The notes: a model not told the origin generated them from the letters alone. A stretch of DNA of 64,000 nucleotides from Plasmopara viticola (GCA_001695595.3 MBPM02000028.1:744001-808000); one strand, 5' to 3'; counted from the stretch's first letter, positions 12,325-24,445 are shown. Made by a program: numbers and translations.

Positions 12325-12412
12325 GTCACAACTAAACGTAAAATAGCTCTTGTGAAGTGCTGAGATCATGTACGACCATAGATACGTCCCTTCTATCATT
12401 ATAGACGTCTGT
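12325..12412 (+). repeat. Isolated monomer of the ~100-bp satellite
   Basis: The stretch contains GTCACAACTAAACGT, then CTCTTGTGAAGTGCTGAGAT, then ACGACCATAGATACGTC and TCTATCATTATAGACGTC. The same blocks occur in the same order and orientation in every unit of the array at 59.5-64 kb. It is one orphan copy about 47 kb from the main array. Confidence 0.8.
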
Positions 12413-12504
12413 TATGCTGTGTTTGTCCAATTTTTTATATACTCACAGAGACCTTCAGGTAAAATTTTCCAAGCCCGCACTTTATACGTAAAACGCATTC
12501 TTAC

Positions 12505-12569
12505 TGCACATACCCAAAGAGTCTACTAATTTATTAAATATAAATTAGTAGACTCTTTGGGTATGTGCA
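12505..12569. repeat. Perfect inverted repeat, 29-bp arms and 7-bp loop
   Basis: The left arm at 12505-12533 begins TGCACATACCCAAAGAGTC. The right arm at 12541-12569 is its exact reverse complement, and the spacer is TTAAATA. Pairing stops at both outer edges. Transcription from either strand would give a 29-bp perfect hairpin. It may be a very short foldback element, a replication-derived palindrome or a small-RNA precursor; no coding sequence lies across it. Confidence 0.9.
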
Positions 12570-15500
12570 CACAATTGCATGAAGGTGCAAAGACCGTGAA
12601 TGCTGGATCGCATTGTTGAGTGCAAAATCAGCCATAGGATTCCACAAATGCGTTGCCCCAGTTTCTTCCGGCACACTGCAAAATTTTCCGCCTGGTCATC
12701 TGTCAGTGGGTGGTCTGCTGCAGACATCAGCAAGCAAGCTCCGAATAGTTCTGTTTCGCCAAAATGTAACGGAAAACCGCGGGTTACAATCCTGTCTGGA
12801 AGAAAAAATTTAAATTGCAATATCATCAAACAGCCTTGCTGGTTTTTCTGCAGCTATACTGACCAGTACAGGTGCCGAACAAACCGTCTTCGTCAGGTGG
12901 CGCACGAATGCCACTATGCCCATTCTCCATGCCTTCTCGTCAAGCCAACGACAGAGTCATGGCTTCTTATTTCATTCGTCCACCACCACAAGGCAGTAAT
13001 CCGCGAGGTTGACCTTCTGGTAGGTCTCACAGATCTACAAATACACAGCCGCATGTGGTGTTGTGGATTGCGACGGATGGATTTTTTATCGGCCCAAATA
13101 TAAGCATTGGTGCACGTCGCACTTCTGTTTTTTTTTTATTAAGAAAACTCGGGCTGTAGTATAAACCCCATAGTGAAGCAGATTGTCTGCCATTTCTAGC
13201 GGTGCAACTGCGATCGCTATAAGAGGCTAATCAGTGACTCTGACATCTTCGCCTGCGATGAAAAATGTATAGATTGTCATCCGTATTATATGCCTGACAA
13301 ACCACTTGTGACCCTGTCGATAAAAGGTTTTGCTTTAAAAGGAGACAAAACTTCAGTGGTCCTGACGACGTCGCACGCGGCGGCATTTGCCAACAACAGC
13401 GACAATGAAAGCCAATGCGAAATAAATTGCGCACGCTTTGCTATGACTAGGGTGTGTAATTTTCTTTTAAGTTGTCCCCATCCGTGCTTTTGTGCCCCAC
13501 GTCTTTTACTCATTGTAGCAAACGCTGGTCGAAGTTTTACATCAAAAATTTTCCAAAGTTGCTTATCTATATAATACTTCGTGTATGGGCCGAGCCTAAT
13601 CACTGTCTCGAATACTTTTGCTTAATATTAGATTAGATTTGGCAAATATTCGAAAAAGCCTATTGTCTGAGAAATTGCGAATCATTCTAATGCATATTGT
13701 GTGGCATAAAAAAAGGAAGCCGCTAACCAGCTCTCTCTTTTCGTTAGCCAGCCCACCCCTCAAACTTTCTTTGTGTCCACCACACCAATTTCATCAGACG
13801 ATCGGTAAAGCGTGGAACTCGTGAACGTGTTCGACGCAGAGTAGGTACTATCGCGCGATCATCGTCTTTAATGTTGCATGCAAATGCTTAAATTGCTTGC
13901 TGTACAGGAAAGGTCTTCGCCGTGAGCTCGATACATTTGCAGCAACGGCAAACCAGGAAGCTACAACAATCAATACATCTAGTGATGATATGGTGCGTCT
14001 GCTAGTTACTAATGCTTAAGCTTGATAATTAATGTCTGAGTTTGGCTATCGTGGATTTACAGTTTTTTCCGCATGATACGACATCGAAGACTTTTAAGAC
14101 TGCATTGCATAAGTTTGCGCAGAAGAAAAAGGAGTGTGTAACAGCTGCTAATTTCAGCAATACAGCAACGTAGGGCTTTTTTACACGGGGAAAAAACTAA
14201 GTTTTGGCGCAATAAAAGCCACAAGCTTTGTCAAGATCAGTAAAAAAGTGAATACGGGCAGATTATCATCAGTTTGGGCAACGCCCTCACCAGCCCCTTC
14301 AAGGTGCGTATATGAGCTGCATTTAATTAATTAAATGCTCATTGAGGTCTATCGCGTCAGGTCTGTCCTCACGTAATGCGTCGAGAATATTACGCTACAT
14401 GCAATTTGAGCAATTATTGGCAAAGGAAGTTGTTAATTTGAACCAGCTTCGCAAATTTTGCTGGGGTACAAATTATCGATCTACAGTGTGGCGGCTGCTA
14501 TTGGTATGTGAGTTACTTGCTGAAAATTGAGTACACTTTTCGCGATTTACTGGTCTCAATCATATTTTTTCGCGGTGAAGAGATACATACTGTCAGAAAA
14601 GGATCAGCGGGAAGCTATGTTTTAGCGAAATCTTTAAGAGAACGTAGAACTGCTTCAACGATAATATCACATTGAACATTCGCAACGCTAAAAAACTTGC
14701 AAATTTGCACGTATGAAAGCTGATAAACCCTAGGTAATACCAGACGCAATAAGGTGACTCGAATCCCGCAGGTTTTATTTGGTGACACGTTGGCACGAGA
14801 ACTTGGAGAGGAGGCAAGCATTGTTTGTACGCAGCCACGACGGATAAGCGCTATTTTGCTGGCAGAACGGTTTGCACGTAAAGGCACTGAATAGGACTCA
14901 AAAGAAGTGGGTCATTGCTATTCGATTTGACTCTTTCCTTGATACAAAGCGACCCAAACTGATTTTTTTTTTATCACGAGAACGCTGCTAAAGTGGCTTC
15001 ACAATGACCCACTCGCTCGAGGGTTTTTTGCATATTATTCTCAATGAAGTGCACGAGCAAGACCAGTTTACAGATTTTCTACTCATTTTGATCGAGGCTG
15101 CAATTCCTTTGCAAAGACCGGATCTGAAGGTGAGTGCAACAATTCGAGAGCAAATTCTTTTCATTTCTTTCAGCCAGTTTCTCTTGCGCCAGTACTACAG
15201 TTGATAAGCGGCTCTCACTTTCCTGTCACGACGTTATTTTTTGAGGATGTACTCCCATTGCTTGAAGGCGACAGAACCCCAATGTTGCCTTTCGTTAATG
15301 AGTCACGTAGTGGATGTATGGAAAGTGGAATATGTGCTCCATTGTTGAATGCAATCTTTCGAAAGATAGACCTTGACTATCCTTCGTGTGGTGGATCAAG
15401 GTGTTTGCCGATGAAGAGGCATTTGATAGCACGTAGCAAACTGCTTTGGAGAAGGTACAATGAATGATGACGCATTACTAGCCCCAGAACATTTTTTTGT

Positions 15501-15879
15501 TTTTGTCTGTAGCTGCTATAGGTGATACGTTGCAAGCCGTTTTAAGTGTTATATCGACGATGTCAAAAAGACACTATTGTCTTCGTATATAAAGCAGCAA
15601 GATGCATTGCGGCAGAATCAAGCCGTAGATTATGATCTTTTGCTACAGCTGCTCTTCTGTAACAATTAAAAGTTCCCGCTGGATGGAAATGGAGCAATTT
15701 TCGAATTTCTACCAGAATGGGAATTGATTGTCTTGAAATTAAACTGAGTACAAGGAGACCAAGCAGAGTATCCTCAATTATCGACAGTACCCAGAGCATC
15801 GAGGTTGATCTCTGCATTGGTTGTGCGAGCCGCATCGGCATTATTGTTGATAACAACAGGATCATTGCTCCGCCTTCTG
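12570..15879. other. Gene-poor relic DNA upstream of the MULE fragment
   Basis: Only broken open frames are seen. The plus-strand stretch 15000-15450 reads as hydrophobic/acidic blocks in two frames (for example LISGSHFPVTTLFFEDVLP) that weakly recall hAT transposases, but this is not firm enough to call. No RNA gene was recognised. Confidence 0.35.
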
Positions 15880-16790
15880 TTGTGTCCCGTCTGTCCACAG
15901 TCTCTGCATCGACTCTGTGGTCGAAGGGACGCCTCAACCACATCAAATTTCGATAAATTGCGCTAAGTCGATCCTGAGGGACGTCCACACCTTCGTACGC
16001 TTGCGGTATTGAAAACGTTTCCATCCGGGACGGTTACTAGGTGCTCAAGGATCACTCTTTTGTAATCTACAGTCAACAAATCACCCGAGGAAACTGAAAT
16101 CCACTTTTTAACGCAAAGTGTGCGCTCTCCACTCGTGAAGTTGTTGTATAACCAAAATGCAGCTTGCCGCTCAGAAAAGCAGAGACAAATTCCTCAGGAA
16201 AAGCCTCAGGAAATATATCGTCAAGAGTATTCATGAAAGCTAATTCCCTGTCGGTAACAAAAGTCAATGGAGACACCAAGAAATCCACATATGTCTGCTT
16301 TAAGAGCATTTTTGCCCATAGGTAGTCCTCGGCTCTTTCTCATACCATGAATGTGTAAGCAAATGCAAAAGTTTGGCTTGTCGAGCTGACCTTTACCACT
16401 TGCAAAAGAAGAGGTTTGTTTTGTAAGTGGAAATTAACAACCAAATTTTTCAGCGCTAAATTCGAAGCATACTTCTTTCGCTGACCGAGAAACAATGAAC
16501 AAATGCGTAAGTCGTCGTTCGGCGTCAAATTGCATATAGTATGGTGCACAAAGACTTGCTGATTCAGACCATCAAATAACGCAGCCAGCGGTGTTCTACC
16601 ACGTAACAAATGCCTACGTTTCGCGTCGCGAATGTTGTATACATAACGAGGTTTTATCGTGACGTTCCTATCGCGCTTTAGCGCGACAAAGCGTATAGGA
16701 GCCAAACCCGACCGACAGTGGTTCAAAATTTGTTGCCGCTCAACGAAATCAAGGGCTCGACTTTGCAGATGCACGGTGACATCCACAAAG
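15880..16790 (-). pseudogene. Degenerate MULE (Mutator-like) transposase
   Basis: Read on the minus strand from 16786 downwards. The N-terminal part contains QQILNHCRSG and later VYNIRDAKRRHLLRGRTPL, a pattern typical of oomycete MULE transposases. At 16073-16309 a separate frame has FVTDRELAFMNTLDDIFPEA, the MULE 'D.e.al..Ai..vFP.a' motif, then TTSRVESAHFALK, the conserved block after the core. Near 15910 a zinc-knuckle-like CRDCGQTGH follows. Frameshifts and stops separate these blocks and part of the DDE core is missing, so it is a dead copy. No terminal inverted repeats were located. Confidence 0.7.
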
Positions 16791-17380
16791 GCTTATGATT
16801 ATGTTTAACTTGGTTGGCCTCAACGACCCAGTGGACCAAATCTCCTTGCCCTCGCATTTTGCGATTAATCATGGTAGACTGACAGCCTGTTCCGAGGCTT
16901 TCACTTACGCGTTTACGCTGCTGCTGCGGCTTGGAAGCTGGAATTTTCGAATAGCTTTGATTTTATCGTCTGATTGGTGTCCAACTCTCCTTGTTCTTCT
17001 GCAAGTAAATTTGAATTCCTCAATCTGCGATTATAGGGTTACTGCCAAGCGAGCCTCTTTCAACGACGCGTAAGTAGTATCGACGATGGATTGTTGACTC
17101 ATTATCGAACGAATGGAAGAATTACGATAGGTGGAAGTAGGCAAAGTCTTTTTGCATTGCGATCCCACAGAACATTTAAATTTAATGGTGTTTACTCCAG
17201 CCAAACAGAGATCATAAGAGGTACTGCAGTGAGGCTAGCTAACGAAAAACGGGGTCCCTAAAAAAAACATCTTATGATGCCTAGCAGCCACATTAAGACT
17301 GCAATTCCTCCTGAGTAGGCGGCCAGAAGCTTTACATTGAAATGTAGCATGCCCCGAGTGTGAAAAAGTTGAAGAAATAT
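16791..17380. other. Intergenic, nothing recognised
   Basis: Spacer between the MULE relic and the 3' end of the first GH5 gene. No gene, RNA or clear repeat was seen. Confidence 0.4.
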
Positions 17381-19298
17381 TCAATTACTCGTAACAGGAA
17401 AGCACGGGAATTCTCGCAAATTTGGCAAGGCGTCCATAGGTACTAACGCGTCTAGAAATTCTCCATTCAATGTCAACCAATCGTCAAGCAAAAGGCCTTC
17501 GGTAAACGAGCCTTGCGTGTCTGCAGGGTTGTACTTGTACTCACTTTCTGGATTCAGTGACCACATGAATCCACCCGCGTACCCTTTTTCCAAAAGCACT
17601 TGAATTGTCAAGTCTGTTGAGCGCTTTGTTGTTTTTTTGGGGTGGGCGTCTTTCGTGTACAATCCAGCAAATTCCCCCAAAAGAAGCGCATAGCCACTAG
17701 TGCTGGCTAAATAGCCAAACATATCATACATCGTACCTTCAATGCGTGCAAGAAGCTTTTCATCGGAAAGCTCTACAAACGTCGAATAGTCCGCTGTCGT
17801 TCCTTTTCCATAAAAATATTGCTGTGGAGCCACCGCAGACGAGTAATAGTGTGGGGCCCACACGACTTTATTGTCAAGAGTGAACTTGGGTTGAGATTGC
17901 TTGGCATGCTGTAGTCCCCCGCCCCACCAATCATAGTACTCAAATTCTTCTTCTTCGATCGTGACTGTATGTTTACCCACTATACCTTCAACAAAACCCA
18001 GCCACTGAGGGCACTTTCCATGCATAACCTTGGCAATTTTTTCGCAGCCCACGACGAAATCATCTTCGTCTCCAGTACCCCACGTTGCCTTCTCAGGCTC
18101 GTTTTTTAGGTCAAGTCCCATGACATTCCAGTAATCTGGACCACAGAGGTTGGAAGACACAATATTGACCGCTTTTAAAAAGTCATCTTGCGTCACCCCG
18201 AGCTGTTCATCAAACCAAGTTGCTCCTGACTTTGTGTTTGTCAGCCTATGCATGCTAATAAGCACACCAATATTGCGATAGGCCAGGGACTTGATGAGTG
18301 TTTGTAAGGTCGAAATAAAGTTCGTGCCGTTTATCGCACGATTGCTAGAAAGATTGATCACCCCTTTTCGGGGCGGATTGTTTTGAAGCACATTTTCGAT
18401 AGAAATAGGTAATCTCACGGCATTGAACTTGTTTCGCGCCAAGAATGCCGCGACCTCGTACTATTCATAAAACAGAGTAAGATAGGATTTCATCAAACAA
18501 GATAGTAAAGAACACTCACAGCTGTCGTGCCATTCTCAGAGTTCTCCCAAAGGCCAAACGGAACCGCAAGTACTGTCTCCATTCCAAACCAATTAGCGCC
18601 TTTGATCTGAATCGAGATCTCCGTGCCATTTGAAGCAACCGCCACAATTTGGCCATTCTTGCTTTGATAATCGGGCATCTCGCAGACTAAAAATGTCTCG
18701 TCAGCCAATTCGTTCGTGCGTGATAACAAGAGACAGAACTTACCGATGGAATCGTACGATTTGGGATTACCAACTTGCCCATCGTCCGAGATGATTATCT
18801 TGTCGTCGGTTTTCCCATCTCTGATTGAGCGCCTGTTTGCCACTTTCTGCTCAAACTTCATCACTTGAATATTGCGTGCTTGGCGTATGTTCTTAGCTCC
18901 CATAATAAGAAGAATGAAAGCGCTAGCAAGCAACACAAAGAGTAGCAACAGTCCCGGCCATACCTATCATCATGCAGGCATCGCCAAGCAGTCAAGTCCG
19001 TGTCACCCATTGCAATTATCAACAAAGCACGCACCCTATATCGTCCTTTGTAGTTCTCCGACTCCACGCCTAGCTTCTTCACGACAAGTTCTCTCTTGAG
19101 AAACGGATCATCGTCGTTGTACTTGATATAGTCGTCCATATTCGAGTAAAAAGCTGTAGAACGCGTTTCGTGCTCGATAAGAGCATGAGAATCGGGCTCG
19201 TTAAAGGCACTTTCATTCATAATCTGCCACGGCGTCGCCGTAGTCGACCGACGTTTCTCGATCCGCTGCACCACAGAGCTAGTGCGATGTTCCGTCAT
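17381..19298 (-). CDS. GH5 glucanase, type II membrane protein, copy 1 (3 introns)
   Basis: Four exons on the minus strand: 19035-19298, 18744-18963, 18520-18686, 17381-18460. Introns are 71, 57 and 59 bp, all GT-AG; total 576 residues. Without splicing it looks broken, but the joined frame is continuous and aligns with the two downstream paralogues. Order: cytosolic N-terminus, transmembrane segment WPGLLLLFVLLASAFILLIMG, acidic stalk, GH5 catalytic domain. The proton donor is the Glu of GLDLKNEP and the nucleophile the Glu of LLLGEFAG; WAPHYY is also kept. Predicted role: hydrolysis or remodelling of beta-glucan at the cell surface, with the catalytic domain outside. The frame opens 5' of the ATG only through a TTG codon, so ATG at 19298 is the start. 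It is more diverged than the other two copies. The exact GH5 subfamily was not determined. Confidence 0.85.
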
Positions 19299-20613
19299 CG
19301 ACGCGCGAAGGTTTGCCAAACAATGTATGTGCTTGTTTCAATCTATGGGCTGGGAGTGGTATGGACGACGGAGATTGTCGCCTACAGTGGCATTTTTTTC
19401 GAAACCTTATCACTGGGCATGGGTTTCTCTGACACATTATCGCGTACCACACCATATGTTCAAATTATTTTGGCAGATTCGATGCCATATATACTGTAAA
19501 GGGGTTTGATACGCAGCCACCACCATAAATTAGTTTAAATGGCTTAAATGGCTTCTGATTAGCTAGACCTATCATCGACGCTGACGCACTTGATGCAGAA
19601 ACTTTACGTCGACGTAAACACCATCGAATAAGAGACTCCATGTCTTAGTGAGCAGCCACCCAAGACATCGAAGTGCTGGCATGACCATGTCCAACTGCAA
19701 GCTCTCGCATGTGTGCGGCACTTGCTCAAGTTCTGTTGGACTCGTCGTTTTTATTCTTGTAAGGAAATCGCGAAGCGTCTGTTCACTTACGATGGAGGTC
19801 TGCCTCGTGGACTCACGTCCGTACCAGCACAAGAGGTAAAGACGAAGTCTAATAGTGCAAGCCTCATGTCAGTCAATTGTTGTAGTAGCCTCGTCTGGTC
19901 CTGAGTCATCGTTCATTTCTGCATCCACTCGGACTCAAGATGCATTGCCCCATATATAGATGTTGTCTTTGTTCTGTTGCACGTGCTATACTAGATGTGG
20001 CAACAACACGGCTCGAGGCTTTGGCTGTGAGCTCCTCGCGTCCGTCCTCTTGAGTAACTTGCGCACTTTGTCTGGAATTTTTAATAGCGAAGCTGCGATC
20101 TCAACGCAGCTTCATCAGGCATGAGTAGTGGACATGATTGCGCTGGCATCCTAGCCGCACTTGGTAGGTAGGATGGGGCGCCACACCACTCGCGCTTCTC
20201 CCATCGGGTACAGCGTTTCGAGTGAGCCAATCGTGGCAACGAAAGATTGTTTCATATGTACTTCTTCTGATGATATGACTGGGGACCACTTACCAAAAGT
20301 GGTGGCTGCGTATCAAATTCCTTCATATATTTCTTTCCTCCTACTTCTAGCAATTTAAGCACTCGCTTTCTGTCTCGCTTCAGAGGCTGAAAGAATGTAA
20401 ATCCTCGGCAAAAAGCTTTGCTAGCAGGCATAGTGTGTATCGCGAATGGGGTCGTTATTTTTAGTTTATACCAAAGACAATTAAACTATCAAAAATTCAT
20501 CGCAGACATCGATTTAAAGTCGCTGATACCAGCTTTAAAGTCACTGATACCTGCTTCTGGTCTACAGAAGCCAGAATATGTCGATCGATTGTTTGTTATA
20601 TCTCTTAATCTAT
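19299..20613. other. Spacer between GH5 copies 1 and 2
   Basis: No gene recognised. A minus-strand open frame at 19572-19832 lacks known motifs. A short direct repeat of about 21 bp (TTTAAAGTCGCTGATACCAGC, then a two-mismatch copy) occurs at about 20514-20556. Confidence 0.4.
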
Positions 20614-22418
20614 TCAAGTATTTTCCTCTAAAAAACACGGGAACATTTTGAGATCCTCGATTCCGTCCATAGCAGCCATGCCTTGCATAAAGACCTTGTT
20701 AGGTGTAAGCCAGTCGTCATCCAACAATCCCTCAGTGAATGATCCGTACGTGTCAGCTGGGTTATACTGATACGCACTCTCCGGGTTGAGCGACCACATG
20801 TAACCTCCAGCGTAGCCCGCCTTGATCATCACTTCGATCGTAAAGTCAGTTGTACGCTTTGTCGTCTTCTTTGGATGAGCATCTTTAGCATAGAGACCGG
20901 CAAACTCTCCCATGACCATCGCCGAGTTATTATCAACTTTAAGCAAGTAGCCAAACATCTTGTCCATCGTAACTTCAACGTTTCTCCGTAACGTCGCGTC
21001 GTCAAGTTCTACATATGTTTTAAACGCACCCGACGCATCCGTCGCACCTGTTGATGCGTAAAGATACCAGGCAGGAAAGACCCCCGTGTTGTAGTAATGA
21101 GGCGCCCACACCAATTTGTTTGATGCAATGAGTTCCACAGGTTTGTCGCCAGCTTTTTCAAGACCCCCACCCCACCAATTAAAGTACGTATCCGTTCTGT
21201 CACCAACGGTGACGGTCCCCGAGCCAGCAATCCCTTCAACAAAGGCCATCCAGTTGGGGCAACCCTGCAGCATGCGATTACCAATCAGTGACGCCCCTTT
21301 CTGCCAGTCGGGAGTTGCACCACCCCATGAACATTGGTACGGTTCGTTCTTCAAATCCAGGCCAAGGATATTCCAATACTTTGAACCACACAAATTCTTA
21401 GTAAGAATGTCGACAGCTTTTAAAAACTGCTGTTCCGTCACGTCGAGTTCGTCACTATACCAAGCCCCTCCTGACTTTGCTGGATCTAAAGTGTGAAGAC
21501 TAATCATGACTGATATCTTTCGGTATCCGAGGGCTTGTACAATCGTTTGAATAGTGCTGATGTACGACGTTATGTTAATAGCGCGATTCGTGTTGCTATT
21601 GATGAGCGATTTCTGAGGGGGTTTGTTAAGTAAAATGTTTTTGATGCAGACGGGAAGGCGAACACTATTGAACTTGTTACGCGCTAAGAACGCAGCGACT
21701 TCATACACGGATGTTCCGTTGGCCATATTCTCCCAAAGTCCAAAGGGTATCGCCAAGCCGGTTTCCATACCAAACCAATTGACACCCTTAATTCCAACAG
21801 GAATGCTCGTGCCATTCTTGGACACGGCAACGATTTTCCCATTCTTGCTTTGATAATCAGGTAGTTCACAACCCATACTCGGATATTTTTTTGGATTCCC
21901 CACCTGTCCGTCGTCTGAAATGATAACATCGTCGTCTGTGAGACCATCGTTGATCCGGCGACGCGCTTCTGTCCTATTCTCAAAACGCGCTTGTCTAGTG
22001 GCTGCCTTATCATTCGTACTCATGGCACACGCCGTGATAATTGCAGCCGCCCCACCAACAATTACACAAAACAGCAAAAGTCCTCGCCATGTCTATATGT
22101 ATGAACGTAAATTAGCGCTATAACAAATGACACGATTCTCTCTGCACATACCCGAATTCGGCCCTTGTAGTCTTGCGCTCGTTCAGAAGGGTTAACGTCA
22201 CTCAGTTCCATGGCCATCAGCTTCATTTCTGTCTGACGATAGTTCACTTTCTCACTACCAGAGTCGTAACCAGAACCTCGCTCGATGTAAGTACTAGCTC
22301 GTGCACTTGTGAGCTCAAAGTTACGATAAGTTTGAGCAGGTACATCACTGTCTTTCCCAATTGCAGTGACAATCGCTTCTTTAGACTTGGGCAATGGTCG
22401 AACCACACGAACCTCCAT
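20614..22418 (-). CDS. GH5 glucanase, type II membrane protein, copy 2 (1 intron)
   Basis: Two exons on the minus strand: 22152-22418 (89 codons) and 20614-22092, joined across a 59-bp phase-0 GT-AG intron; 581 residues. The splice rebuilds GRIR|TWRGLLLF, the start of the transmembrane segment, matching GRIRTWPGLLLL in copy 3. The intron sits at the same point as intron 1 of copy 1. Order: ~88-residue cytosolic tail, one membrane span, acidic stalk (DDGQVGNPK), GH5 domain. Catalytic glutamates are in LGLDLKNEP and MVMGEFAG. The conserved WAPHYY and GGYMWSLNPES blocks are present. Probable beta-glucan hydrolase or transglycosylase at the cell surface. Very close to copy 3. Confidence 0.9.
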
Positions 22419-22449
22419 GATTTACAGCAATGGTAATGGGATTCTGGCA

Positions 22450-22470
22450 GACAAAGTTGGACAATGGCTT
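22450..22470 (-). promoter_or_regulatory. Possible initiator of GH5 copy 2
   Basis: On the minus strand the sequence reads GCCATTGTCCAACTTTGT about 35-50 bases before the ATG at 22418. It resembles the oomycete 16-base core promoter (Inr plus CAWTTT-like flank). Motif similarity only. Confidence 0.35.
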
Positions 22471-22686
22471 TCACAGCTATCAATCACCATGCGATGGTGC
22501 AACTACACTTTGACATCATTAATGTATGGTTTTTAAAGTGCGCGTTTTCAGCGGTTGTTGCTTTGGCTAATTCTAGATCCCCTTTTAGTTTTCGATAGTA
22601 ACGGATGATGCACTGCTTATGAGCTAAGCCCAAGAAATGATACATTTTATTAAAAAAAGCACAATGTAATAAGTGTACCTCAGAGG

Positions 22687-24420
22687 TTACTCAGTCGCGA
22701 CTGTGGTCTCCACCTCAAAGCATGGAAACATTTTCAGATCTTTGAAATCATCCATAGTTGCCATACCCTCGAGAAATGCCTTGTTAGGTGTGAGCCAGTC
22801 ATCCTGCAGCAAGCCTTCGGTAAATTGACCGTATGTGTCTGCCGGATTGTATTGGTATGCACTCTCCGGGTTGAGCGACCACATGTACCCACCGGCATAC
22901 CCCTCTTTTAGCATAATATCCATGGTAAAGTCCGTTGTACGCTTAGTTGTCTTCTTCGGGTGAGCATCTTTGGCGTACAGACCAGCAAACTCTCCCATCA
23001 CCATGGCACTGTTTGGGTCGTCACGAATCAAATAGCCAAACATTTTATCCATCGTCTTTTCGACATTGTTGCGTAGCGTCTTATCGTCCAGCTCGACGTA
23101 ATCTTCGCGCGCACCTTCTGCGTTTTGCGTACCGGATGCGTAGAGATACCATGCAGGCATCACACCAGTATTGTAGTAGTGAGGTGCCCATATCAATTTG
23201 TTTTCAATGTCAAAAGAGATCGGATGATCGCTCACATCGGCCAAACCGGCACCCCACCAATCAAAGTACGTATCTTCAACCCCATTTAACGTAATCATCC
23301 CCTTGGAAGCGATTCCCTCCACAAATGCCATCCAATTAGGACACCCTTCCAGCATCCTGTTGCCAATTAGTATAGCACCCTTCCGCCAATCGGGATCTTC
23401 CCCGCCCCACGTGCATTCGTGTGGCTCGTTTTTCAGATCCAATCCAAGAATATTCCAGTACCTGTCCGTACACAAGTTTTTCGTCAAGGTATCGACAGCA
23501 GTCAAGAAATCGTCTTCGGTCACGCCCAAATCCTCGCTATACCACGCCCCACCAGACTTTTTCGGGTCGAGAGTATGAAGACTAATCATGACTGAAATAT
23601 GACGGTAGCCAAGCGCTTCTACGACCGACTGGATGGTCGTCATGTACGTCGTGATGTTCATCGCGCGATTGGTTTCGAGATTGATTAAAGATTTCTCGGG
23701 TGCAACATCACTGAGAATGTGCTTGATACACACTGGCAGACGGACGCTGTTGAACTTGTTGCGAGCTAAGAACGCGGCAATCTCGTATACAGACGTGCCA
23801 TTGTCCATGTTTTCCCAAAGGCCAAAAGGTAGCGCAAGACCCGTTTCCATCCCAAACCAATTGAGACCCTTAACACCCACAGGTACTTCAGTACCATTTT
23901 TTGAAACGGCAAAGATCTGTCCATTCTTGCTTTGATAATCGGGTAATTCGCAACCCATATCTGGGTACTCTTTCGGATTCCCCACTTGTCCATCGTCCGA
24001 AATGAGCACATTATCATCTTCCAGTCCATCTTTAATCTTGCGACGATCTCGAGACGCGCTTTCATACCGTTCAGCATTAATGTTCGACTGATCTTGTACG
24101 TCAATGGCATTAATCGCAATGAGGGCCACGGCGGAAGCCACGATCCCCACCAACAGCAACAAACCAGGCCACGTGCGGATGCGGCCTTTGTAGTCGCCCA
24201 TACGCTCGGGAGCTGCCCCTAGATCAGGTTCAATAGCCAAGAGTCGCATCTCAGTCTGGCGTTGCCCGCCTGGACCGTACGACGCGCTCTCACGCCCTCC
24301 TGACTCGGTCAGGCGGGACGTCTCCATCGCCTCTCGCGTGTATTCACTGTTGCGAAAGGTAGAGCCAGCACCGCTCATGGAGCCAACCATGGGACGGGTG
24401 ATCTCAGCTGCCTCGGCCAT
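22687..24420 (-). CDS. GH5 glucanase, type II membrane protein, copy 3 (intronless)
   Basis: One uninterrupted 577-residue frame. Residues 1-83 are a polar cytosolic tail, 84-106 the membrane span (WPGLLLLVGIVASAVALIA), 107-165 an acidic stalk, and about 180-545 the GH5 barrel. Catalytic residues: proton donor E332 in NEP, nucleophile E477 in MGEFAG. H414 and Y415 of WAPHYY and W514 of GYMWSLNP are typical substrate-site residues of GH5. Several N-glycosylation sequons lie on the outer side. Likely acts on cell-wall beta-glucans. It lacks the intron that copies 1 and 2 carry immediately before the membrane span, as if derived through an RNA intermediate or precise intron loss. Confidence 0.92.
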   Translation of the reverse strand: MAEAAEITRPMVGSMSGAGSTFRNSEYTREAMETSRLTESGGRESASYGPGGQRQTEMRLLAIEPDLGAAPERMGDYKGRIRTWPGLLLLVGIVASAVALIAINAIDVQDQSNINAERYESASRDRRKIKDGLEDDNVLISDDGQVGNPKEYPDMGCELPDYQSKNGQIFAVSKNGTEVPVGVKGLNWFGMETGLALPFGLWENMDNGTSVYEIAAFLARNKFNSVRLPVCIKHILSDVAPEKSLINLETNRAMNITTYMTTIQSVVEALGYRHISVMISLHTLDPKKSGGAWYSEDLGVTEDDFLTAVDTLTKNLCTDRYWNILGLDLKNEPHECTWGGEDPDWRKGAILIGNRMLEGCPNWMAFVEGIASKGMITLNGVEDTYFDWWGAGLADVSDHPISFDIENKLIWAPHYYNTGVMPAWYLYASGTQNAEGAREDYVELDDKTLRNNVEKTMDKMFGYLIRDDPNSAMVMGEFAGLYAKDAHPKKTTKRTTDFTMDIMLKEGYAGGYMWSLNPESAYQYNPADTYGQFTEGLLQDDWLTPNKAFLEGMATMDDFKDLKMFPCFEVETTVATE

Positions 24421-24431
24421 CTTGGCGTAGG

Positions 24432-24445
24432 TTGGAGAATGAAGG
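24432..24445 (-). promoter_or_regulatory. Possible initiator of GH5 copy 3
   Basis: On the minus strand CTTCATTCTCCAAC lies about 12-25 bases before the ATG at 24420. It resembles an oomycete Inr (TCATTYY). If used, the 5' leader would be very short, which is known in this group. Motif match only. Confidence 0.3.

Noticed and set aside
15000..15470. hAT transposase fragment
   Set aside because: Only a loose resemblance in two frames, without the C-terminal dimerisation signature; left as unassigned.
17381..19298. GH5 copy 1 as a pseudogene broken into three frames
   Set aside because: Three short GT-AG introns remove every interruption, the phases agree, and the spliced protein aligns with its paralogues and keeps both catalytic glutamates.
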